From: Silene conica
Lineage: Eukaryota > Streptophyta > Magnoliopsida > Caryophyllales > Caryophyllaceae
Assembly (NCBI GenBank): GCA_029255685.2
Contig: CM055314.2
Coordinates: forward strand, 5,288,399 to 5,352,398
Direction of reading: 5' to 3'
Length of the DNA: 64,000 nucleotides
This document shows positions 24,348 to 36,800 of the stretch, in pieces (the first letter of the stretch is position 1; every line of letters starts with the position of its first letter). The notes beneath the pieces were generated by a model that ran no database searches, had not been told where the DNA came from, and saw only the letters and a program-made list of their open reading frames with translations. The translations under genes were made by a program, and so were the position numbers.

Positions 24348-27300
24348 ATGTCTTCCTCCAGCTTCTACGGTCCTCTTGACTACCCCGTTCCTCGTCGCGA
24401 CGACTCTGTTGTTGACGATTACTTTGGGGTTCAAGTTCCTGATCCATACCGCTGGTATAATTCTCTTAAATCTTTTATGTATGAATAGAGGTTTAGCTTA
24501 ATTGTGGGTGTACGTGAACTTACGTAAAACGGACCGGCGCGAGCCTACAACCAATATAAGAAAGTAACGTATTTTTATTGGGTGAGAGCAAAAGTAATAG
24601 AATAAGAGAAAGTTTATTTAGGGTAAACTAATGATAAATGATTGGAAAAGTGGAAAATTTTAAGAAAATGAAAAATAATTAAGAATAAAGTCTCATTTCT
24701 TATCTATAAAAGTAATAAAATTTAGAGTAATGTTATTGGCTCCTAATTTTTAGAAAAATAAAAAAAACTCTTCCATAACCTACCCTACCACTTAATATCA
24801 AATCTTTTATTTCCAAACTATTAACTATAATCTTAAACTATAATTCGGTAAACATATACTTACTCATTATTACCACCAATTCGTTTTAATTTACAACGGT
24901 TGTAAGCAAGATGTATCGAAAAATCTATACCACTCATTCATTACCGGTGTCTAATTTTGTAGATGAAATAGAATATTAGTTTTCAATGATTAAAATAGAA
25001 AAAAAAAAAAAATATTAATAAATATTTATAGTTCTTTATTAAGTCGCAAATATAAAAAAAATTATGCATATTATTTTTAATCGTATTTAAGATCGTCTAA
25101 GTTAATAAAAATTAATAAATATTTATAAGCCTCTTTTTTGTTTCCACCTATGTTTTATTTCATATGTACTTTTTTGGGTTTCCACTTTTATTTTAGGATT
25201 TATGATTAATTGATAGAAATACTCCGAATTATTAGTGAACTGCTCAAAATATTCTAAACTTTAATTTAACTACCAATATACCAACTAATGCCGCCATTTG
25301 CTATGAATAAAATTTGTTGTTTTGTTAACTTATTGTAGCATGTCTTAATGATATGATTAGGAGAATAGAATAACAGAGAAGTAAAAAAAAAGAAAGACGA
25401 GTTAAAAAAGGTTATAAATTTCTTCATTTATTTAGCATATAGCAGGTCGTCAAATGAAAGCATTAGTTGGTTATATTGGTAGTTAAAATAGAGTTTGAAG
25501 TACTTTGAGCAGGACACCCATAGGTCGAAGTATTCTTATCAATCAATCCATTATTTTAATCATATGTTGTCGTCTTAAACAACGACGATCTTGAACCAAA
25601 AACAACAATTGTGGTGTTTAACCACCCAGGTTCAAAAAATTATACTCCGTATATAAGTTGAAGGTATATATTTTTAAATTTCATTTTATTATATATGTAT
25701 ATATTTTTATATACCCGTACATTTTGTGTAAGAGTATAAAACTAGTAATCCTAAAAGTTGTTTCACCTTAAAAAATCAAATGTTATCGGAGTAAATATAA
25801 ATGTAGTAGTATTAAGGAATTTTATTACGAGCATATTTTTTTCTTAATTAATTTTCTAAAAAGCAAAATTATTGTCACTATCTAAATTAACATCCATCCA
25901 CATATAAAACATTCCGTAAACGGCATGAAACGGAAAGAAATGCATGGCCATTGGTTGCCTTGAAAACCAACGAGTGGTCAATTGTGTACATACCGATATA
26001 TACTCGACATTATTAAGTTCAACTTTAAAAATATCTACAACTTGTCATATACTCGGTCTTAAATTAACTCGACTCACGCCAGCTGTTTTATTATTATACG
26101 GAATAACTAAAATGATTCCATTCGACCAATCAAATCAGCAAAATGGTTTTTTATAGACATATACAAATAATGCATTTAAATTTTAAAGTGCCGGTGTGTG
26201 AAGTCTGAACCTAAAATATTATTCGACTTGCCAAATTCTGAAAGATCCAAAAATATTACTCGGTATAATTCTGAACTTGTTTAGGCCATCAAATCTAGTA
26301 CATACACGATTACTCGTAGTATCTATTCCTTTGATAATTTTAAATTTCATCAATTTTAATTCAGAATGTACGTAGTTTAGAATTATTATCGAATGTTTAT
26401 AAGGATAATGGATTAGGGTTTAGGGTTTAGGCAGCAACAATAATAAACATTCGGGTTGAGTCATTGATTCATGTCAATTTAGGTTAAAAAAAATTTATAC
26501 TTGAGCCATCAATTCAGGTGTCAAATTGGGTATGTGTCAGGTTATTCCGATCTAATCATTTAAGTCAGGTCGATTTTGTAATTCCACATATCGATAGTCT
26601 TAACTAGACTCGACAAAAATGATCGGACCTATACTTGACATGACACCTAGACTTAATAAAATACCGATGCCAATGACCTGAGCTTAATCCGAATATGAAT
26701 TACATTGATCCAATAAAATTTGACCCGAATGTTTATTGTTGCGTATGAGCTATTATTCATAAATAAGTTAATAATAGTTGACCAAAAAATAGTCTGAAAG
26801 TGATGACCTGACTTGGTTAACTCGTTTGCCAGGTTTATTGATACTCAATATGAAAAATCGACCATGTCTCATAATCCTAATTACCCAACTAATAGGATTC
26901 CATAGTCCGACACAACCAATGTTTATTATCCAAACTGATCATTATCCATAAAAAAAAGCTCAATAAGTCAATAGCAATAAACTCAAAAATAATCCAACTT
27001 AACCCGCTCTAATCCGAGTCCTTCTAAATCTTAAAATGACCCGATTGAATCAACTGTAAAATGGACCGTCCCGCGGGAAAAAGATAACATAACCAGCGAT
27101 TGATCAAATTGAGCATTCGTATTCTATACGAATAATGAATTTATGATTCAGGCTGGAAGATGCAGTCTCCTGAATCTTACTCCATGGATTAATTATCCTA
27201 ATTGCTTTTTCATATTTTCCTTAATCACATATCTGACCTTAATTATTAATGGCGATTATTCAGGCTGGAAGATGCAGATTCAGAAGAAACTCAAGAATTC

Positions 27301-30300
27301 GTGAATGAACAAGTGAAGCTAACTGAAACTGTACTCCAAGAATGTGAACTGAGAGACAAACTCAAGAATAAAATCGGTCAACTTTTTGATTATCCTCGCT
27401 ATCATGCGCCTTTTAAGCGTTCTAACAAGTATTTTTACTTCCATAATTCTGGTCTACAGCAGCAGGATGTCTTATATGTTCAGGTTAGCTATTCAACTAA
27501 CTTATCTTTTGTTGCTTTTCATCCCGTCTCCGTTACAATCGTTTATTTACGTTACAATATACCGAGTATGATTTTCATCAGTAGTTTTTTAGCTTAATTT
27601 AACCAAAGAATCGAAGATGAAGAATAACTGAAATTGTGTATTTGAATTGTGTATTTGTTTTGGTGTAATTGCATTTAAGATTCTTGAAATTGAAGATTAG
27701 AGTGTTTTGTTGTACACAAATTCTCGTTTGTGACGGATACTGTTTCCTCTCACAAAATACCCATGAGAGGTGGGTGGGAAAGTACATTAAGGGTGTCCCA
27801 CCTTGTTCCCTCTCTTTTTGTGAGAGGTCACAAGCTTGTGACGGAATTAGCCCGTCACAAGCAAGACTTGCTGGTTGTTGTAAGTTATAGTCTGGTAAGA
27901 AAAAATGTATGTGAAATTGCTTAGTGTCGATATGTCGGTAGCTGCATTCGACCGACTGACCTATCATGCTGCAGACAGGGAGCCTCTATGGAACTAGGAT
28001 GATGTTAGTTTTTGTATGAACTGATCATTATAGTATAGTCCACTAGGCTGTCAATGTAGTCTTGATGATTGCATTCCGCGGTACGGAAAAAAAGGTTTGG
28101 TTGTTTGATAGTATCCCAACTCCCAAGCATTGATGTTTGGTAAGAGCATTTTGCTACAATGAAAGTGAAGTTATTTTTTGAGTACTTCGTTACAGATAGG
28201 TAAGGCTGAGGTTGCGTACATCCGATGTCCCCTAACCCCCTATTTGGTATCTTGTACTTCATGATTTCCGGAGTTTATGTTAAGTTAATTGAAGCCCTTG
28301 GTAGTGTGACTAGGAAGAACGTTTGTTTTAGGAACCTACATACTTTCCATACATAATAATCTACTTCTCAGTATGGCTGTATGATGTGTAAGGCCTTATC
28401 TTAGGATAATACACAGTTACAAATGTTCTTTTGTCATAAATCAAGTTGTCCATTGACGAGACTATAGTTTCCGTCACTTCTATTTGATTTGCTAGTTACT
28501 ATTCTAACTGGTTTTGATGCATAGACGTGTGTACAGTCTTTCAGAGTCGGTATGTACATCCAGGTGGCCTTATGTACCCTTTTCCTTTCAAGCAGGATAA
28601 ATTGGATGGGAAGCCAAAGGTCTTACTGGATCCTAACCAACTTAGCGATGACGGAACAGTGGCCCTGAACACCTATTCTGTGAGTGAGGATGCCAATTAT
28701 TTCGCTTATGGTTTGAGTTCAAGTGGGAGTGACTGGGCAACAATTAAAGTAATGAAAACTGAAGACCGGACTGTTGAATCTGACACTATATCCTGGGTGA
28801 GTGTAGTACTTTAAATAATTAAATACAGTAGCTAGTAAGAATATGACTGCGTAGAAGCTCTTCGCACTCAGGCATGGTGACTGGTGAGCCTTGTGTTATT
28901 GGCTTATTGCAGGTGAAGTTCAGTACCATTACATGGACGCATGACAATAAAGGATTTTTTTATGGCCGCTATCCACCACCCAAGTGAGTGACCATCATTT
29001 TACATTTAATCTAACTTTGTTGGTTAAATCTAGTAATCTACCACACTATTAAAATTCCTTCATCTTTGTGCTCAATAGATTAGTTTATTGTTTCCTGTGT
29101 CTGTAGAAAGTTTATTGTAACACTGCTGAGATTGGAGAAAGTTTGTTATTAGCATCGGTGGCAGTAGTAAATGCAAATAGAACAAAGAATATCTAATTAT
29201 ACTGCCTAACCTGTAAAAAGGACATAAATATGTTATTATGTTTAATAGCTCCCTAGATTGTAGTCATTCTAATATTCTATGGAATCATTGTGCTTTACGC
29301 GTATCTGATGGATGTTTGGTGCAGTGACGAAAGGGATGCTGGAACCGAATCAGATGCAAACCTCAACCAACAGCTGTATTACCATTTTGTTGGTACTGAT
29401 CAGTCCGAAGATATTTTATGCTGGAAAGATCCTGACAACCCAGAATATTCCTTTGAGGCTGCTGTAACTAACGACGGGAAGGTTGTTGCTGCTCTTATGC
29501 GAACCTCATACTTAGTTGTTTTGTAAAATGCTTCTTTCGCGTGCATAGGCACCAGTTCTGGTGAAGTACTAGCCAGAGTTTCAGGGCGCCTTAACTGCAC
29601 CTTGTGCATAAGATGCAGCTAGGGAAGTCCATTACTGTGCAAATGACGTATTTATTCCCTTCTAGTTCTTTCGTTCTTCCCTTCCCTTTGCCTCATTATC
29701 TCCATCTTACTTGAAATCCAAAAAAGGTATTAACGCACAATATTAGTTTCCTAAATACAAATTTGTCTGCAAAACTGGTGTGCCTTTTGTGCATGAAGTG
29801 CAAGCCTTTGCCACACGCCTTGCAAAATTTTCACTGTGGGCTTCGTTGCGTTGGCCGTTGGTTATACCGCCTGCCTATTGAGATTAAGCTTTATAATTTA
29901 GGTACAAGCATACATTTATACATGCGTGCATCTGGAAGGTTTCTTCAATGACGCCTTTACTGAATTGCTTTTCATTGACAATTTTGGGTATCTTGTTTGA
30001 CATGTACCGATATTTTATGTGTTATCTGAGCGTGGTAAAATTATAATCCTGCTGATCATACTGACTTTTGAGTGCCCTTCTAAGGTTTGGGAAGATATTC
30101 ATGTTCTATTGTTCTGTTTGTCTGTCTTTCAGTATGTGCTTCTCTATACTACAGAAAACTGTGAAGTGGTGAACAACGTATGCTATTTAAATTTGAGCAC
30201 TCTGTCTAATGGCCTTGAAGGTTTCCGTGGGGGAGAAGATGCTCTTCCTTTCACAAAGCTTGTTGATAATTTTGACGCCTCTTATGCTGTAGTTGCGAAC

Positions 30301-33032
30301 GATGATATTGTATTCACCTTTTTAACTAATAAGGATGCTCCAAAATACAAGTTAGTCCGTGTGGACTTGAATGCTCCAAGCATATGGACTGATGTGATAC
30401 CTCAATCTGAAAAAGATGTTCTTGAATCCGCCACTGCTGTCAACAGAAACCAACTGCTTGTCTGTTACTTGAGCGACGTGAAACATGTTCTGCAGGTGAG
30501 AGATCTTGAGACTGGTTCTCTGCTGCATAACTTACCCTTAGATATTGGAGCAGTTGATGACATCTCTGCAGAACGGAAAGACAGTGTCGTGTTTTTCAGG
30601 TTTACAAGCTTCCTGTCCCCTGGCTTGATCTTTAAATGTGATTTAGAAGCTGATGTTCCAGAGATGAAGATATTCAGAGAAACTGTTGTTCATAAGTTTG
30701 ACCGTTCCGAGTTTCAGGTTGATCAGGTATTTATTCTCACTATGTGGACTTAAAAAGGCACATGCATGCGAGGGCTTAAAAATCTGCACCAAAAACAAAT
30801 GTAAAGAGTCTGGATGAATGGGAGGGCATATAACGTAAACGACCACGTTTCTTGTAGGTATTTGTGCCAGGCAAAGATGGTACTAAGATACCAATGTTCA
30901 TAGTGGCAAGAAAGGGGATTTCTCTAGACGGATCACACCCATGCCTATTATATGGTTATGGTGGGTTTAACGTAAGCATCACACCGTCTTTTAACGTCAG
31001 TCATATAGTTCTTCTGGAGCACCTTGGTGCTATATTCTGCAGTGCTAATATCCGGGGTGGTGGTGAATATGGAGAAGAGTGGCATAAGGCAGGATCACTA
31101 GCTAAAAAGCAAAACTGTTTTGATGACTTCATTTCTGCAGCTGAGTTTCTTGTTTCTAAAGGATATACCCAGCCTAAGAACTTGTGTATTGAAGGCGAAA
31201 GTAACGGTGGTCTTCTTGTTGGCGCTTGTATTAATCAGGTATCTGCTAGCTTCTAGTCTTCTACTTCTGTTTGGTTCCTCGTGCATAATTTTCACAGTTT
31301 TACCCATTTGACCTTCACTGTAATTTTTGTTCAGAGACCAGATCTTTTTGGCTGCGCGCTAGCGCATGCTGGTGTTATGGACATGCTTCGGTTCCATAAA
31401 TTTACTATTGGTGAGGAACGATCTTTAGATGATTTCATTGCTTTCCTGCCTTCGATAATTCAACCATTTGTTTTACAGGTCATGCTTGGACTTCAGACTA
31501 TGGTTGCTCAGATAATGAGGAGGATTTCCACTGGCTAATAAAGCGAGTATTCTTTCTTCTTTGTGATAAAGTTGACAACTTTTTTAGTACACGAACAACG
31601 AAAGACATTGGAGCATACACTCATCATACTCTTTATCTATGGTTGTATTGTTTTTCTACAGGTTCTGACAGCTAGATCTTTTTTCTTTGCAGGTACTCAC
31701 CGCTGCATAACGTGAGGAGGCCATGGGAACAGTCACCAGATCATTCATCTCAATATCCTGCTACCATGGTATTTACAGCTGACCACGACGATCGTGTGTC
31801 GCCTTTGCATACATTGAAGTTGCTGGCTGTAAGTTCTGTCCCATCTAATATAAGCATGGCCTAGAGTAGTGTGTTCAGAACACTCTCTATCCCATTTATA
31901 TTGGTCTTATTTCAATTTCAGCTCACTCTAAAGCCAATAAATATTTCCTCACTGAATCTGAAATATGATTTTTAGTCAAATGGGGACAATAAATACGCAA
32001 TCAATCGTCGCGTCCTGATCTGTGCTTTGCACATGAGTATTATGGTTGCTACCAACCAACAATGCCGTTTTAACTTCTTTTTAAGGCTGTCAGTATTAGG
32101 AATATTAATAATAGTTGTGTCTCAACCACCACCTTAAGGTTTTGGTTGAGATGGTTCATCTATCATGGTATCAGAGCTGCCAGTGTGATCGAAGGTCACG
32201 GTATCAGAGCTGCCAGTGTGATCGAAGGACGAAGGTCACGGGTTCGAATCCTGGCAACCTCAAAATCCCTCAAAAACCACGAAGTGGAAACCAGCACACG
32301 GTATGGGTGGGCCTGTGCAAACTAACCACTCTTCAAGCCCCCACCCGTGCAAACTAACCACTCTTCAAGCCCCCACCCGTGCAAACTAACCACTCTTCAA
32401 GCCCAATGGGCATTTGAGTGAGGGAGCGTATTAGGACTATTAATAATAGTTGGGTCTCAACCATCCCCTTAAGGTTTTGGTTGGTTTTGATTGAGATGGT
32501 GCATCTATCAGTCAGGCCTGTCACTTTTTGTGGTAAGGAAACCTATGTTACTCATACTCTGTTGCAAGTGTCCCGCAAGAGCATGTGTCGGGGTGTTGAC
32601 ACTCTATAGTGAAAAGGATAGTTTTCTCTTCCTAAAATGAAGAGACGAACTGTCTCTTGTCGGGAGGAGTGGTGTCGACATGCAAATATGCAATACACAA
32701 TCAAGTTAAAGTGTTGAAGTCCCATACAGAGAAAAACTTACAGAAGTTTGTCATCTGAAAGTAGTCATTTTACCCAAATGCAGACTCTGCAGTACGTTCT
32801 GTGCACAAGTTTGGAGAACACCCCTCAGACAAATCCAATCGTTGGTCGGATAGAGTGCAAAGCTGGACATGGAGCTGGCCTTCCGACACAAAAGAAGGTT
32901 GGTACTACTGCTCTAGCTACCTTCACTAAATCGCGTTCATTTATCTTGACGTACTTTCTTCTGCAGATTGATGAAGCTGCAGATACCTATAGTTTTATGG
33001 CCAAAGCGTTGAATGCCTCTTGGATTGATTAA
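24348..33032 (+). CDS. prolyl oligopeptidase-like serine peptidase 2 (POP2)
   Basis: This is the tandem paralogue of POP1 and the more conventional copy. Twelve exons are 24348-24454, 27264-27483, 28596-28796, 28913-28983, 29325-29481, 30133-30726, 30858-31238, 31335-31410, 31479-31542, 31693-31828, 32784-32897 and 32967-33032, giving 728 codons. Exon sizes equal those of POP1 except exons 1 (107 against 110), 5 (157 against 160) and 6 (594 against 591), so the pair is a whole-gene duplication. The triad is Ser565 (GESNGG), Asp656 (ADHDDR) and His698 (KAGHGAG). The His loop and TSDYGCSD are as in ordinary POPs, but Glu before the nucleophile is unusual, since the family normally has Gly. Intron 9 starts with GC instead of GT. 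Intron 1 (2.8 kb) is mostly non-gene DNA, and intron 11 holds a TRIM element. It is probably the housekeeping peptidase or a second family variant. Confidence 0.93.
26413..26431 (+). repeat. short interstitial telomere-like repeat
   Basis: TTAGGGTTTAGGGTTTAGG, about 2.7 units of the plant telomere repeat, lies in POP2 intron 1. Such short runs are common in plant genomes and also occur as promoter telo-boxes. Here it is probably incidental. Confidence 0.6.
27147..27165 (+). repeat. duplicated exon 2 acceptor (decoy) in POP2 intron 1
   Basis: The 19 bp TTCAGGCTGGAAGATGCAG are repeated exactly at 27259-27277, where they form the true acceptor and the start of exon 2. If the upstream copy were used, the frame would read Trp-Leu-Glu-Asp-Ala-Val-Ser and then TGA. 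Confidence 0.7.
27715..27873. mobile_element. small Mutator-type MITE in POP2 intron 2
   Basis: This is the same family as 21990-22198 in opposite orientation. The ends are CACAAATTCTCGTTTGTGACGG and the complement of CAGCAAGTCTTGCTTGTGACGG. The flanks TTTGTTGTA (27706-27714) and GTTGTTGTA (27874-27882) agree at 8 of 9 bases. Overlapping ORFs on both strands are shadows. Confidence 0.75.
32094..32510 (+). mobile_element. TRIM (terminal-repeat retrotransposon in miniature) in POP2 intron 11
   Basis: Two direct terminal repeats, 32094-32165 and 32429-32510, start TATTAGGA and end CATCTATCA. A perfect 5-bp duplication GTCAG (32089-32093 and 32511-32515) flanks the element. Directly after the left repeat is TGGTATCAGAGC, the initiator-Met-tRNA primer binding site. 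A purine run (AGTGAGGGAGCG) precedes the right repeat. At 417 bp and without coding capacity it fits the TRIM definition. A CACCCGTGCAAACTAACCACTCTTCAAGC block is tandemly repeated near 32320-32402. Confidence 0.88.
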
Positions 33033-33075
33033 ACAAACCAAGTCAGCTGATTATTGTTCTTCATTTGCCATACAT

Positions 33076-33083
<8 letters not shown>

Positions 33084-33106
<23 letters not shown>

Positions 33107-33304
33107 GGTGACGAGGGGTTTACTCCCCCCGGGCCTATGCATTCCCGCACCACCACATGGGCCATGTAAGCCAACCCTTCGGGGGCTGCAGTGGCCAAGT
33201 GGTCATCGCCCCAGCTGGTAATCGAACCTGAAACCTCTCGACTCATACATTTCTGCAAGCTTTAAGGTTTAAAAAAGTTACCACTGGACTAACACCACTT
33301 GTTT
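33084..33304 (-). mobile_element. tRNA-derived SINE just after the POP2 stop codon, copy 2
   Basis: It is read on the - strand. The A box is TAGTCCAGTGGT, the B box GGTTCGATTACC, and the tail a poly-A of about 25 (poly-T on +). The duplication CATGTTTTTAG flanks it (33073-33083 and 33305-33315). It begins about 50 bp after the stop, so it probably forms part of the POP2 3' untranslated region. It is longer than copy 1 by an internal block around GGCCAAGTGGTCATCGCC. Confidence 0.88.
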
Positions 33305-33809
33305 CATGTTTTTAGTTTTTGCTTCTTCCTCTTGTACATATAAATGTAGTAATTTGGCACTTGTAATCTACATGTTTTGAATGATTTATTTGATATTGTA
33401 GGAGTCGGACAGTCGGTCTCCAAAAATGCGAGACTAGCTCCGTTCTGTATGTATTTCTCCTCTAATACACGATTAACGTATTGGTCTAATATGCAAGACT
33501 ATCTTAAACAAGTATTTGTGTGATTATACTTCTTGCCAAATATCGATTGTGTAAGAAATCTGAGCACCTTTTGTTCAATTCATAGAAATTTCAGTTTCGA
33601 AACTGTCTAAAATACTCAAAAATACGGTAAAAAATCTGGCAAATTTTTAACTGATTTAGCAAAAAAGAAAAACCTATAACCTGAAACAATGTCACCTCGA
33701 AATCAAGTCGCTGCTATTTATAAATGTTCGATAAGGAGTCATACCATTAATCGTATCCTAGAATGTGCAAATTATAGAATCACTAGCTAGCTTGCTTGAA
33801 CAAGGGACC

Positions 33810-36800
33810 TTATGCAGTTATGTTTAACCCGGTTGCTCTTCCGCAAGTAAGAGCATTTAATGGCAGACGGTACTCATCCCTGGGTGATGTCAAATTGGTA
33901 TATACTCGGAGGTAAAACTGCTGTCCAAGGTATTGACGCGCCCATATCTCTGACCTCAGGTTCCACATGCCGACATTGTCTAGTGCCACCCAAATTGCAG
34001 TCCATGACTCCGGATACACCTGCATTGGTTTAAATTATGCAGAATATTATCAGTTGTTTCTATCATGTATGATCAGTTAATAAGTCAGCCAACAAAATTT
34101 ATGTTTATATTGCTTCTTAAATAACCTGAGTGGTGCACCGGAAAACTGCATCAACGAGATTGTATTGCTTCCTGCTATCTGGCGACCACGTCCCTCTATC
34201 CATCCTGTATTCAGTTCAAGAAACACATAATTGTCAGTCGCGGTTTATCTCTGACCCTAAACCCTAATTCATTTCAGTGTTTAGGAGACTGGCAGTTTCC
34301 GAGTTGTAGCAGGGCTTGTTTTTAAGGTTTCCTGTTCAAATTCAAGTCGTATCTGACTTACCCGACAACAAAGAAGCTGTAACCATCCAAATGCCAAGTC
34401 TGGATTTCCTTCTCGGGATTCTGAAAAACAATCTCAACAAATGCTCGATAGTCAGCACCCATCACAGAAGTGTTCAGGTGGATGTTCGCGCCATTAGGAG
34501 CATCTGGAATGCTTCCGACATTAAACACTCCCTCAATCTTATAATAATCTGCAAGCTTCAATGGAGTGTCAGGTGTTGTGAACGACACGCTGTTCACTGC
34601 ATATCTCTGCTTATAATCCACTTTACCACCAGAATTCTCGACCATAATTGTCCTGGTAATGTTGATCATTCCGTAATGGTACGACCCCTGTGGGTTAGGC
34701 CTCGGTCCACTGGCAGTAAGATTGGTCCTGATCATCCTAGCCTGTTCCAAGGACTGTTCCAAGGACCAGTTGGTGTCGGGTGTGGGATCACTGGGGTTGA
34801 AGCTCAGCTCCGAGCCTGAGGTTTTTATGTAGTCCAGAGAGGCTAGGGTTGTTAAGGCCGGGATAGTGAACGGGGTGGTGACCACGATGTAGTATTCCAT
34901 GGCTGGTTGATCAGCAGTCACGAGCACAGAGTACGATTGGCCCACATGGACATCGAGTGAAGAGATTACGGTTTGGATCGTGTGGGCTCCCTCGACTTCA
35001 ACTAGGGTCATAGTGTGATCTTGAATCCGAAAATTTAGGGTGTTCTGCAGCCCGACATTGGAGATCCTAAGCCTGTATGTTTTTCCTGGCAAATGTTCAT
35101 TTACGACATGAATCATACGTCTGGAAACTAATGAACAAATAAATCAATTCAACATATGGGTTCGCATACCTTGCTCGACATTGAAAGTAGTACCGCTTGC
35201 ACGGCCGTTGATTAGGACACTAGCCGGGGAAGGAAACTCGTCTCCATTGTCAAGCGCGCTCTGCAAATACTGAGAAACACCAAAAAAATACATTACTTAA
35301 AACTATGATACCGTCTTAAAAACTAATACGATATCTTGTCTATATAAATAGGAAAACATTTAACCCATACTCACGAAGTCAGCTCATTAAATTTAGTTTT
35401 TTTTAAGTAAATGTGGGCCTGCAGCAAAGAAAATGAATTTAATTTCTGAAAAACCGCTATGTTCATGTTGTGTACGTAAATAATTACGTTTTATGTTTCG
35501 TACGTACGAAAATATTAATATTGTTTCAAAAATCGCAGCATTTTGCTTAAAATAGCATTAAAAAATAAATTAATGCAATTGATAGAATAAGAAATTTAAA
35601 TACTAAAATGTAACTACAAATGAACAAAAAAAATTATAGAACAAAATATTTTAATTTCAAGAAATTAATTTTGTAAAAGTTTTTAACATTTTATAATAAC
35701 AAACGTCTTAGTTCTATTAAAAAAAAAAAGAGTTTTAGTATACTTACGAGAAGTATAAATTCTTTTTTTCCGATTTTAAAGTTACCGTGGTCAGATTTTT
35801 TTCATCAATACTAAAATATCAGCAAAGTTGCAAAAATTAATACTAAAATTACGCCAAATTATATTGTTTATGTTTTGTTAATACTATTTATGTATTATTT
35901 TTTTTTAAAAAAAAGAATACCCGTGCAAAATAGGGTTTAAAACTAGTTGTACCTTATAACTAAACTAAAAATATCGTAAGACCCTCATAGTCTCATTCAA
36001 AACCGTTGTACTCCCTCCTATTCCGAATAAATGTCACCTTTGCCATTTTCGTTTATTCACCTAATTGTCACATATTCCATTTTGGGACATTGTTTATACT
36101 TATTGTATTCACTCTAACCCACAATAATACTCCACCTTACCACACAACACTACTTATTTTAATCAGCTCTACTCACAATAATAATCAATAATAATTCCCT
36201 CTCTCCAATCTTCCCACCCCACACATTACTTTACATTAAACAAATGAATTCCTTAATTATCGTATCAAACCCGAAATGTAACAGTTATTGGGAATAGGAG
36301 GGAGTATTACACTAGGTTTGCGTAAAGGCATACCGTGTGATTAGAGAAGTACCAATCACCAATGAGAACGGTGAAGTCTCCAGCTGGTTCGGGAAAAGGA
36401 ACAGGAATTAATGGACGGCTGAGGATTCGGATGCCTCCAAAACCACCGGCGGCCTTCTGAAATCCGAGAGACGGGAAGTAATAAAAGCTACCAATCTGAT
36501 CTTTGGCTTGAAGCATGTAAGTAAAGTTACTCCCTGGAGGAATCGGGCAAGTCGTACCATACACACCGTCTTCATACGAGTTCTTCCTGTTTTGTATCCC
36601 ACTCCTGGTAATACGGACACAAATTCTTATATAAGACGGTGTAGTTAAATCAATCACGTAGTTAGCTTGATTTATACTGCAATTTTTGCAAAACGAAATG
36701 TTGGAATTACGTACCATGATAAAAGAAATGGAACGTCTAGATTGTTATGAACGTTAATGATGAGATTGTCATTAGTCACGGCTAATATATCCGGTCCCGG

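Noticed and set aside
26413-26431. Telomere repeat as a sign of a chromosome end or fusion
   Set aside because: Fewer than three units inside an intron; such runs are common.
27599-27967. 122-residue - strand ORF in POP2 intron 2
   Set aside because: It covers the MITE at 27715-27873 and shows no protein family signal.
32166-32260. tRNA-like words (TGGTATCAGAGC and GGTTCGAATCC)
   Set aside because: The first is the primer binding site of the TRIM element. No cloverleaf can be formed, so it is not a tRNA gene.
34316-34819. 167-residue + strand ORF over the SKS1 exon 5
   Set aside because: It is the complement of the true SKS1 coding exon; the - strand reading has all family motifs.
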